The notes beneath the pieces are model-generated. The model was not told the origin of the DNA. It searched no databases and saw nothing but the letters and a program-made list of their open reading frames with translations. This document shows, in pieces, positions 36,801 through 45,800 of a stretch of 64,000 bases of DNA; the first letter of the stretch is position 1, and each line of letters begins with the position of its first letter. This DNA is from Candidatus Villigracilis affinis (GTDB taxonomy: Bacteria; Chloroflexota; Anaerolineae; Anaerolineales; Villigracilaceae). The stretch is from positions 1-64,000 of the forward strand of contig JADKEA010000015.1 in assembly GCA_016718275.1 (NCBI GenBank), in the 5' to 3' direction. Both the position numbers and the translations under genes were made by a program.

Positions 36801-39434
36801 TTATAAATCTTTCGGAGCGATGACAACACGGAAACCGAGGTCATCGTTGAACATTAATGGGATGGACCAGTTGCAAAATGACGAACGCGCAAACCACTGA
36901 TAACCGATCCACGAACCGCCGCGCACGACACGATATTTTTTATCCTCGTCGTACCAGGAGGAAGTCCATTCCCAAACATTGCCGCTCATATCCCAAACAC
37001 CGCCAGGGCTTACGCCAGCTGGGAAAGTGCAAACAGCGGTGGTGCCCCCGAGACCCGAACCTTTTGTATCGCTATCCCAGGTATTGGCGGCGGTTTTATC
37101 AAAGCCTTCGCCCCAAGGATATTCGCGCCCGTCCTCGCTTCGTGAGGCAAATTCCCATTCGCCATCACGCGGCAGGCGAATTGTGTAACCTTCGGGCACA
37201 GCTACGATCTTCTTCGCAAGCCAATTGCAGTATGCCTCCGCCTCGAACCAGCACACCCCCACAACAGGCACGATCGGATTGCTCAGCTCGATGTTATGCC
37301 AGTAATATGGAATGTTCCGTTTCGCAAGCGGACGATGTTCAAGCCAATCATGCGCAACCGCTTCAAGCGTGCGCGCATCAAATTTTCCAGTGCGCCACTC
37401 CCAGCCATTGTGACTCCAATATTCCTGCGTGTGATATCCGTCTTCCTTGACGAAGCGCGCGAACTGGATATTGGTAATGGGATACTTCCCGATGAAATAA
37501 TTGTACGGGACTTCTTTCGCTTCCTTCTTAATCCCGGCCTGATACTCGCCCGCAGAGATTTCTGCAAACCGATCAAGGTCACCGGGCCGCCATCCCAACC
37601 TGCCCAGCAAGAGGCCTGCATGTCTCCTCAAGTCGGGGCGGATGGAACCATCCTGCAGGGTATCGATCAATGCCTGAATGACATATTCCTTGTTTTGCGG
37701 AGATACGCCGCCCGGCCAGGTATCCAACACGGCATCGCCAGCCAAAACCACTGCTTCACCGGGAGGACCGGGCTGGTTATTGACAAGCGCCTCAACCACT
37801 TCACCTGCAACCTTGGGCAATTGTTGTCGAATACCGAGATAGCCGATGGTGAGCAAAGTCACTTCTCGCCAGGCCTGCTCCCCAACATGCGCAGATAACA
37901 CTTCGATAATGGGCGCTGGGTTGCCCTGTCCCAATAATGCAAGGGCCACCGCCGCAAGGTATTCTTCGAATGTTAGATGGATAAATCCATATTCACCGGG
38001 TCCACGCTCAAGCAGAAGTGCGGCATGTTCGCGCACATCGATCAGGAACTGGCGCGCCGCCTGATGAGGTGAAACATCACCACGTTCCAGAAAGAGTTCT
38101 TCCAGTTTGCGGCGCATATCTTCGCGCCCCACCAAGCCGACGCCGGGGCTGACTTCATGCATCCACAACGCCAGCGGAGCCAGAATTCGGACGGTCTGTA
38201 ATTCATCGATATCACGGCCGGGAGCACGTCCGCTTAAACTGCGGGCGCGATTCCAGGTTGAAAGAAGTGTGTTGACGTATTGGTCGTACAGTTGAACGCG
38301 GCGTTCAGGCAGTGAAACGCCCTGTCGCTTCATCAATGCCAGAATGGTGAGCAGCAAAGGTGTGGACGCCAGTTGCCTGACCCCAGGATTCTGCTGGATG
38401 GCATCGAGCAGTTCCCGGCGGTCTGTTTCCGCATCTGCGCGGGCGACTGCGGTGTTTCCCTGCGCCTGCTTCTCGAGAGCGGTTGTCCAATATTTGACGA
38501 ATTCCTCGATCTCATCTTCTTCAAAATCGACGATGGTACATTCGACAAGGTCTTCTGCTGAAGGGCGCACCGAGCGATAGCCAACCACACGGCTGGTCAA
38601 TACGAATTTATTTCCCTCACGGCGATGGAAGGCAAAGAAATCCACGACGCGCTCCACAACCGTGTTGCGCAGACTGATATCGCGCACTTCGTCGAGACCG
38701 TCCAAAAGAATGAGGGCACGGCCAGCTTTTAGAGCTTCCTTTAACATCGGGCCTACTGGCAGGTCTGCACCGATGCCTTCGAAGTATTCCGCAATGAAAT
38801 CATCAAGGCGAATGTCGCGGGAGGTAATGGCATTGGCAAATGCAGCCAACGGCAAAATGATGGGAAGGTAATCATTCAGGCCGATCTTCTTCCCCTCTCC
38901 GCGCGCAAGGCGTAATGCCAGATATTTTACAAAAGTAGTTTTGCCAGCGCCAGGATCGCCAAGGACAATGACCCCGGAGTGTTTTTGCAGAACCTTCAAC
39001 AGTGGCACAGGTTCGCCGAGATTGAACATCTCTTGTTCTTCAGTGGCAATATCGCGCCCGGCAAGGCTGATATCGCGCTTCCAGGTTTCGCCCTCGGGCA
39101 ATTCCAAACGGGCCTTGAGCGGCACATACAGGTCGAGTAGTTTGAGTCGAAGCGGAACGCGATCAGAGACCCCCATCCCTTTCAGGCTGAGGTAATAATG
39201 ACGGTCTGTTAGATAGGCAAGATAGGCTGCTGTCGCTTCACGTAATTTTTCGGCTGGCAGGGCAGGTTTGAGGTCACGCCAGAAACGGTCTGCAAGAACG
39301 ATTGTTTCCCCGTGGATAATGGCGCTGTCGGTTACCGATCCCCCAACGGCAATACTTTGGTCACCCGCTTGAATTTCCTGCTCCGGTCTTGATAACTTGG
39401 TTGTTTTTTTGGAGGGTTGCTTCTTTTCGGTCAT
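36801..39434 (-). CDS. NACHT NTPase with C-terminal FGE-sulfatase-type domain
   Basis: 877 residues, STAND-class. Residues 18-48 hold the short Gly/Ile motif shared with the next gene. A NACHT domain follows: Walker A GDPGAGKTT (159-167), Walker B ALILLDGLDE (about 245-255), the sensor region FVLTSRVVGYR, and winged-helix/NCD sequence to about 520. A helical region comes next, then an FGE-sulfatase (formylglycine-generating-enzyme-like) fold at about 640-877, with RLPRDGEWEFASRS, DMSGNVWEWTSSW and RVVRGGSWIG. Bacterial NACHT proteins are known in anti-phage and conflict systems. FGE domains at the C-terminus may recognise a trigger or act as effector. Start at 39434 after GAGGCGG. Confidence 0.9.
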   Translation of the reverse strand: MTEKKQPSKKTTKLSRPEQEIQAGDQSIAVGGSVTDSAIIHGETIVLADRFWRDLKPALPAEKLREATAAYLAYLTDRHYYLSLKGMGVSDRVPLRLKLLDLYVPLKARLELPEGETWKRDISLAGRDIATEEQEMFNLGEPVPLLKVLQKHSGVIVLGDPGAGKTTFVKYLALRLARGEGKKIGLNDYLPIILPLAAFANAITSRDIRLDDFIAEYFEGIGADLPVGPMLKEALKAGRALILLDGLDEVRDISLRNTVVERVVDFFAFHRREGNKFVLTSRVVGYRSVRPSAEDLVECTIVDFEEDEIEEFVKYWTTALEKQAQGNTAVARADAETDRRELLDAIQQNPGVRQLASTPLLLTILALMKRQGVSLPERRVQLYDQYVNTLLSTWNRARSLSGRAPGRDIDELQTVRILAPLALWMHEVSPGVGLVGREDMRRKLEELFLERGDVSPHQAARQFLIDVREHAALLLERGPGEYGFIHLTFEEYLAAVALALLGQGNPAPIIEVLSAHVGEQAWREVTLLTIGYLGIRQQLPKVAGEVVEALVNNQPGPPGEAVVLAGDAVLDTWPGGVSPQNKEYVIQALIDTLQDGSIRPDLRRHAGLLLGRLGWRPGDLDRFAEISAGEYQAGIKKEAKEVPYNYFIGKYPITNIQFARFVKEDGYHTQEYWSHNGWEWRTGKFDARTLEAVAHDWLEHRPLAKRNIPYYWHNIELSNPIVPVVGVCWFEAEAYCNWLAKKIVAVPEGYTIRLPRDGEWEFASRSEDGREYPWGEGFDKTAANTWDSDTKGSGLGGTTAVCTFPAGVSPGGVWDMSGNVWEWTSSWYDEDKKYRVVRGGSWIGYQWFARSSFCNWSIPLMFNDDLGFRVVIAPKDL

Positions 39435-39603
39435 TGCCGCCTCGTTGATTTATCGCTTGCTCAAAATCAAGTAAACATTTCGTGGAAAATTACGAGGAAA
39501 ACTCGAACTTTCTGTTTACCAAATTATGCGATACTCAGTAAAATTCAGTATACAGTAATTCAAAAGATTTCTGCTTTACCAAATTGAAAGGTGACCCGCT
39601 TTA

Positions 39604-39631
39604 TTGACATTTTTACTGTTCTGCATATAAT
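39604..39631 (+). promoter_or_regulatory. Sigma-70-type promoter for the T-box/trpB2 transcript
   Basis: Consensus -35 TTGACA (39604-39609), 16-base spacer, consensus -10 TATAAT (39626-39631). Transcription should start near 39,638, at the head of the T-box leader. 39,435-39,600 between this and the NACHT start has no other feature that I can identify. Confidence 0.85.
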
Positions 39632-39637
39632 CAGCCA

Positions 39638-39979
39638 AAATATACAAGGCGTTGACGAGGAAAAGTACGCGTGTACGACGGTTCAGAGAGCAGGCCAAGA
39701 CCCGGTGAAAGGCCTGCCCGAGACGACACAGCCGAATGGCCCTCCGAGCCGCAAAGGTGAAAATAAGACTATTCAAGTATCTTTTGCCGGAGTGCTCCCG
39801 TTATAGAGCTAGGGCCTGGTTCTCTGATCCGCGCCTGAAAGAGTGAGGCTGGCTTCCCGTTGCATCATGCGGGATTTTTTGTAAGATAATGCCATTATGT
39901 CAGCCTAAGTTGGGTGGCACCACGGATGCGAAACCATACAGCGTTCGTCCCATTTGGGATGAACGCTGTATTTTTTTAA
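39638..39979 (+). ncRNA. T-box riboswitch, probably tRNA-Trp specific
   Basis: The hallmark T-box sequence GGGTGGCACCACGG lies at 39912-39925, just before a terminator hairpin, which allows the antiterminator to form when uncharged tRNA binds. The leader starts with a probable Stem I that includes an AGAGAGCAG element. A candidate specifier codon TGG is at 39737-39739 in GCCGAATGGCC. The controlled gene encodes a tryptophan synthase beta subunit, consistent with a Trp specifier; the codon assignment is inference. Confidence 0.9.
39936..39977 (+). terminator. T-box attenuator terminator
   Basis: Stem ATACAGCGTTCGTCCCA / TGGGATGAACGCTGTAT followed by seven T residues. It is the alternative to the T-box antiterminator. 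Confidence 0.93.
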
Positions 39980-39999
39980 TTCGACCAAAGGAGAGAAAA

Positions 40000-40158
40000 A
40001 TGAACGCACCGACCGAGCTGGAAGAGCAAAACACGCACATGCAGGAACGCGCCATTGAAACACTCACAGACGACTCACTGCCCGCCGCACAGGTAATTGA
40101 AGAGCAGAACAAGGAAAAGGAAGCCGAGCAAAATTACACGCCGCGCTTCATACCCTAA
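40000..40158 (+). CDS. Small conserved-looking ORF between T-box and trpB2
   Basis: 52 residues after GGAGAGA, rich in Glu, Gln and Thr, starting MNAPTELEEQNTHMQ and ending NYTPRFIP; 19 bases before trpB2. It contains no tryptophan codon, so it is not an attenuator leader peptide. It has a good ribosome site and is likely translated. Function unknown. Confidence 0.6.
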   Translation: MNAPTELEEQNTHMQERAIETLTDDSLPAAQVIEEQNKEKEAEQNYTPRFIP

Positions 40159-40177
40159 TTCATTTTTTGGAGGAACC

Positions 40178-41545
40178 ATGGAAAATAACACCCGCTTTCT
40201 TTTGAACGAATCTGACCTGCCGAAGTTCTGGTACAACATTGCAGCCGACAGCCCGGTCCCGCCGACCCCGGTGTTGCATCCTGGCACGATGGAACCTGTC
40301 ACCCCGGACTTTTTGTCTGTGCTTTTCCCCATGGACTTGATCATGCAGGAGATTAGCACCGAACGATACATCGAGATCCCCGAAGAAGTGCGCGAAGTTT
40401 ACAAGCTCTATCGTCCTACCCCGCTCCTGCGCGCCCGCAGACTGGAAAAGGCGCTCGACACCCCCGCCCACATTTACTATAAATATGAAGGCGTCTCCCC
40501 ATCTGGAAGCCATAAGCCAAATACCGCCATTGCACAGGCTTATTACAACAAGATCGCTGGCACCAAGGCACTGACGACCGAAACCGGCGCAGGCCAGTGG
40601 GGTTCCTCACTAGCCTTTGCCTGTAGCGTCTTCGACATGGAACTTGAAATTTACATGGTGAAGGTTTCCTATCACCAGAAACCTTATCGCCGCAATCTGA
40701 TGGAAGTATACGGTGCCACCGTCTACGCCAGCCCCACCGACCGAACCAACTATGGCCGCTCGGTTCTCGCAGAAAACGCGGACAACCAAGGCTCACTCGG
40801 CATCGCCATTTCAGAAGCGGTGGAAGCTGCCGCCACCTCCAATGGCGCGAAGAAGTACAGCCTGGGGTCGGTGCTCAACCATGTGCTGCTGCATCAGACC
40901 GTGATTGGCGAAGAAGCGTTGAAGCAGATGGATCTGGCGAATGAATATCCTGATGTAGTCATTGGTTGTGCTGGCGGCGGATCGAACTTCGCAGGCATCG
41001 CCTTCCCCTTCCTGCGTGAAAACCTGAAGAACGGAAAACGCGCCCGCCTCGTCGCTGTGGAACCAACAGCCACCCCATCCCTGACCAAGGGTGTATACAC
41101 CTTCGATTACGGCGATACCGCGAAGATGGCGCCCATTGTCAAGATGCATACACTGGGTCATGATTTCATGCCGCCTGGCATTCACGCAGGCGGACTTCGC
41201 TATCACGGAATGGCGCCCAGCGTCAGCGCACTGGTCGATGCCGGTCACATCGACGCTGTAGCCGTCAAGCAAAGAGAGACTTTTGAAGCCGCCATCCAAT
41301 TTGCGAATGCAGAAGGAATCGTACCCGCGCCTGAATCCGCACATGCCATCCGTGCTGCGATCAACGAAGCAATGGATGCAAAAGCCAAAGGCGAAAAACG
41401 TGTCATCCTCTTCAACCTTTCCGGCAACGGAAACTTTGACATGGCCGCTTACGAAAACTACCTTAACGGGAAACTCGAAGATTTCGAGTATCCTGCCGAG
41501 GCGGTGCAGGAAGCGATGAAGAAGCTTCCGCAAGTGTCGTTTTAA
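40178..41545 (+). CDS. trpB: Tryptophan synthase beta chain, TrpB2 type
   Basis: 455 residues; start chosen after GGAGGAACC (40169-40177). PLP fold type II: lysine in SGSHKPNTAI, the glycine-rich phosphate loop CAGGGSNF, and C-terminal LFNLSGNGNFD. The extended N-terminus (about 80 residues before YRPTPLLRARRL) and the ETGAGQWG motif are features of the TrpB2 subgroup, which combines indole and serine into tryptophan, often as a salvage or second beta subunit. Regulated by the T-box leader upstream. No trpA lies nearby. Confidence 0.95.
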   Translation: MENNTRFLLNESDLPKFWYNIAADSPVPPTPVLHPGTMEPVTPDFLSVLFPMDLIMQEISTERYIEIPEEVREVYKLYRPTPLLRARRLEKALDTPAHIYYKYEGVSPSGSHKPNTAIAQAYYNKIAGTKALTTETGAGQWGSSLAFACSVFDMELEIYMVKVSYHQKPYRRNLMEVYGATVYASPTDRTNYGRSVLAENADNQGSLGIAISEAVEAAATSNGAKKYSLGSVLNHVLLHQTVIGEEALKQMDLANEYPDVVIGCAGGGSNFAGIAFPFLRENLKNGKRARLVAVEPTATPSLTKGVYTFDYGDTAKMAPIVKMHTLGHDFMPPGIHAGGLRYHGMAPSVSALVDAGHIDAVAVKQRETFEAAIQFANAEGIVPAPESAHAIRAAINEAMDAKAKGEKRVILFNLSGNGNFDMAAYENYLNGKLEDFEYPAEAVQEAMKKLPQVSF

Positions 41546-41576
41546 CTAATCCAAATCGCATAGCTCAGAAAAAAAC

Positions 41577-41662
41577 AAGACCCCGACTTGGGGGGGGGGC
41601 CCCCCAAAAAAAAAAAAAAAAAAAGGGGGGGGGGGGGGGCCTGATATCAAGTCGGGGTCTTT
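41577..41662. terminator. Bidirectional terminator with corrupted loop (poly-G/A)
   Basis: Arms AAGACCCCGACTTG (41577-41590) and CAAGTCGGGGTCTT (41648-41662) form a strong stem that would end both trpB2 (plus) and the FIST gene (minus). The loop in between is a string of G, C, A and G runs (41591-41640) plus CTGATAT. The runs are probably inserted errors at a hard-to-read hairpin. Confidence 0.75.
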
Positions 41663-41676
41663 ATTATCCATAAATC

Positions 41677-42837
41677 CTAACTGCTTTGAACAGGTTCTCC
41701 GAATGCGATCACCACAATGTGTTGATTAAGAAATTTTGGCGGTGCATCATCCGCTGAAACGATCTGCCCCAGTGTATAACCGCCAGCCACTGGAACATTT
41801 GCGCCGAGAATATCGCGCACCGCTTCGATCTCCGCACCAGGGTTTGCCTTCAACAACATCTGCCAGGCGATATCCACCAGCACGAGCGCAAACACAGGTT
41901 TCGCATCGCCGAGTTTCAACAAGGCTTGTTGAGCCGCATCACGCGCTGCACGCTCACATGCGGCACGGCTTCCCACCAGTAAATACGCATCAATCCCATC
42001 ACGAATGGTGGCATTCATGCGAAAACTTCCATCTGCTTCAACCCGAATGGGAGCCCGCGCAACCAGATCATCACCCAACTCTATGCCAAGCGGATATAAA
42101 CGCGCAAGATAACTTAAAGGCGGAAAAGCCCAATCACGTGCGGGATAACCGAAAAGCGCGGCATAGGCTTCAGAAGCCGGTCTGCCATCCAACGTGCGCA
42201 GCCAGAAACCGCGCGAACGCGTAACACGGAATTGCTTTCCCACCTGATCCCAGCCATGATCGTACCCCACGCCGATCTTTATTTCACCGCGCAAGAACGC
42301 CGCCACCATACCGCCAGTGCCGGTTTGCGTGCCCGTCATTTGATAAGTATTACCTGTGTTGATATCACCGCTTGAAAGCGCGCCAAGCACACTCATGCCA
42401 GATGGGATCGCGCCGCAGAATTGCTCCGCATCTCCATTGAAACCATCTGCAAATACCAAAAGGGATTGACGCTCTTCACGCGCCGCGGCATGATCAGCAA
42501 CTTTGGCAGCAGTTTCCCTGCCAGATTGCGCATACCCTGGAAGCCACATGGCATCTGCTTGAAAATCGCCGCTCAAAAGAGCCACCACAACTGAATGTTG
42601 AAAATGACCTTCATTGGTAAGACCGGCAGGCGAACTAAACCCGATCATGGGAAGCTCACCCAATAAACTGGTTACACCATTTAATACTTCACGCGCCTGA
42701 TATTGATGAGAAGCGATCACCATGGCAAAGACCGGCGAATTCGCGCCCAGATGATTCAAGGCCTGATGCGCCGCCTGCAAGCCAGCTTCGCGCCCATCCA
42801 ACGCCTGGGCAGATCCTACGGATGCAAACAATGCCAT
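41677..42837 (-). CDS. FIST-domain sensor protein
   Basis: 386 residues. The N-terminal FIST domain (about 20-220) has LGELPMIGFSSPAGLTNEGHF followed by SVVVALL. The C-terminal FIST_C domain (about 225-365) ends in GANVPVAGGYTLGQIVS and VIAFGEPVQ. FIST domains are thought to bind small ligands such as amino acids in signalling pathways. The gene starts 10 bases after the stop of the giant histidine kinase, so the two probably form an operon in which FIST supplies a cytoplasmic signal input. No output domain is present. Confidence 0.88.
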   Translation of the reverse strand: MALFASVGSAQALDGREAGLQAAHQALNHLGANSPVFAMVIASHQYQAREVLNGVTSLLGELPMIGFSSPAGLTNEGHFQHSVVVALLSGDFQADAMWLPGYAQSGRETAAKVADHAAAREERQSLLVFADGFNGDAEQFCGAIPSGMSVLGALSSGDINTGNTYQMTGTQTGTGGMVAAFLRGEIKIGVGYDHGWDQVGKQFRVTRSRGFWLRTLDGRPASEAYAALFGYPARDWAFPPLSYLARLYPLGIELGDDLVARAPIRVEADGSFRMNATIRDGIDAYLLVGSRAACERAARDAAQQALLKLGDAKPVFALVLVDIAWQMLLKANPGAEIEAVRDILGANVPVAGGYTLGQIVSADDAPPKFLNQHIVVIAFGEPVQSS

Positions 42838-42846
42838 AACGCCTCG

Positions 42847-45800
42847 CTATTCTTCCGCAACCGGGATCGTGAAATGGAAGATCGTACCTTTACGGTATTC
42901 ACTCTCGAACCAGATCTTGCCGCCCTGCATTTCAACCAAACTCTTTGTAATATTCAAGCCCAGACCCGTCCCCGGCGCTTCGCGGGCTTTGGGGTCATCC
43001 GAGCGGAAGAATTTCTGGAACATCTTTTGTTGATCTTCAATGGTCATACCAATGCCATTGTCCTTGACCCAAAAATGGACCACACGTACTGCGCCTTCCG
43101 GGTCCCAATGATTCGTGGTCTCTTCCACGCCAATCTGAATGGCACCGCCCTCGGGTGTGTATTTGTAGGCATTGCTGACCAAATTCACCAGCACCTGACT
43201 GACACGGATACGATCCGCCCACATGAGAGAGATCTTTTCAGGCAGGGCGGTTTCGAGGGTTTGTTTCTTATCTTCAATCTGGCGCTTGAGAGAGCGTGAT
43301 ACTTCATCCACAAGGTCTGGCGCGTTGGTGGCTTTATATTCCAAACGCAGACGACCAGCCTCGATCTTGGAATTGTCATTAAGATCCGAAACCAGTGTGG
43401 ACATACGCTCCACATTCGAACGGATGGTATGCAGGAAGTTCGTCTGCATTTCGTTGATCTGACCCACCGCCCCGCCCGCGATCAACTCGGTATAGCCTTT
43501 AATAGAGGTCATCGGGTTCTTAAGTTCATGCGCCACGAAGGACACGAAGTCGCTCTTGGCTGTATTGGCACGCTGAACTTCGCCAAACAATTGCGCATTT
43601 GAAATGGCGATGGCGGCATGATCGGTGAGACGGGTAAGAAAGCCGATATCCACCTGCGAATCGCTGGTGCTCTCCAAATGGAGCAGACCAATGACTGTCG
43701 TTTCGCGGCGGATCGGGATGATCATTTGGGTATGCGCGTTGGCAAGCAATTTCTCATTCGAAGTCGTAACAGACTGGCTTTGCGGCTGTCCATTTTCGAT
43801 GGAGAGAGTCATGGCAGGTATTTCAATTTTCATGGTCTGGTCTGGCAGGTTCGCCATACGATCATCCAAACCCTGATGCGCCATGACGCGCAATTTGCCT
43901 TCTTCCAGCATACCGATCAAACCCGCCTCTGCATCAGACTGGCGTAGCGCCCATTCCAATGTGATACGCATGGCACGGTCCATTTCAAGGCTGGCGTTCA
44001 ATTCGCGGTCAATGCGCTGCATGACCGAAAGTTCTTCCACGCGAGCCGCGAGTTCCTGATCAGTGAGTGTATAAAGACGCGCATTTTCGATGGCAACCGC
44101 CGCCTGACCTGCGAATGCCGTCAACAGGTCCTGGTCACCGGAAACAAACGGAAGACCATCGCGGCGGTTGATCACTTCAACGACGCCAATCACACGGTCT
44201 TTGACTTGCAGCGGAACAGCCATCAATGAGCGGCTTACAAATCCTGTTTGCTGATCCACTCCTTTAAATCTTGAGGCAGAGCGGTGCTCCTCATTTTCGA
44301 TCACTGGGCCGCGCGATTGCACTGCACGTCCAACGATTCCTGTACCGGGCGGCAAACGCTGACCGATCAGGTTCGCGGCCACAGGCCCTACAGTTACCTT
44401 GAAAACCAATTCCTTGGTCTGCTCGTCCACGAGGAACAAACTGCCCGCTTCACAATTCAAAATGCCCACGGCATTTTCAAGGATATTCTGAAGCAAAGGG
44501 CTCAACTCAAGCGTTGATGTCAACTGGCGGTTGATCTCATTCAATGTGGAAAGCTGATGCGCGCGCTGCTGCGTTTCTTCAAGCAGGCGGGCTTTTACGA
44601 TCGCGCCTGCTGTCTGATCTGCAATGGCTTGCAAAAGTTCGAGCTGGCCACGCGTATAAGCCGTGGCGCCATCTCGGCTGCCGATACTAAGCGCACCGAT
44701 CGATTTTGCGCCTGCATTGAGCGGAACGCCCATCCACGCAAAGACGTTTTCCAGAATTGGGGTGAGGCTGCGAGCCTGACACTCGTGGATGTAATCCTGT
44801 GTCATGATCTGGCGACTCTTCGAGATCACTTCGGGGCTTAGGCCTGCGTTGACCGGAAATGGAAGGTTCTCACGGTCAGGGATGCGCTCATTATTTTCCA
44901 CGCAGAAGCCGTAGTAGTAATAGTCGCTGGGTTCGTTATACAAGGTGATATGAAAATGCGAGGTGGGAATGATCTGCGCAGTTTGGGCATAGATCAATTC
45001 GAGCACATCGTCAAAGGTCAGGGTCACATTGACACCCTGCGAAACGCGGGTCAATGCATTCATTTCCTGAATCTGACGTTCGAGATGGGCAACGGTCTGC
45101 ATACGCTCGATCGCAACGGATGCCTGATCGCAGATATTTTCAAGGAATCTCAGGTCGCGCGGAGTATATGGCTGACCAGACAAACGCGGTCCCAGCGCCA
45201 GCCAACCGTTGATACGTTTCTTGCCCGGTAGAACAACAAACAGGCGAGCACCGAGCAAAGCCAGACGCGATTGTTCCGATTGCAGCGCCGGGGGCAATGC
45301 CGCAGCAGTGTCCAAATACAAAGGCAGGTGTTCATTTTCAAAATAACGTACGAATGGACTTGTCGTCGTAAAACGGATATCGCTTGTCGGGCGGCGGTCT
45401 TCGCCGGGAAGGGCAGAGAAAAAGTCGTTGAGAGAATCGTATGTGTAGATGTGGATCCTGCTTGGGGTCAGGGTTGAAGCGATTTGTTCGCGCAGGATCG
45501 TGCTGATCGAATTGAGGTCCAATGCTGTGGTGAGGCTGTGAGAGAAAGTCTCAAGTTTTTCCGCCAGAGCACGCTCGCCACGGAAAAACGTATTATCTAC
45601 GATCGTTTGCAGGCGCACACGGAAAGGCTCGAGCAGGAGCGCAAGCAACAACATAGACCCACCCACAAGATAGGGGTTGTTGGTAAGCACATCGGTGCTG
45701 GTATTAATTAATAGGCCGATGCCCGTCACGATTAATGCATATCCGCCCATGACAAAGGCTGTCAGAAAGAAATACATCAACCCGCGCCGCACAAAATCAT

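Noticed and set aside
40000..40158. Tryptophan leader peptide for attenuation
   Set aside because: It contains no Trp codon, and the T-box already provides the control.
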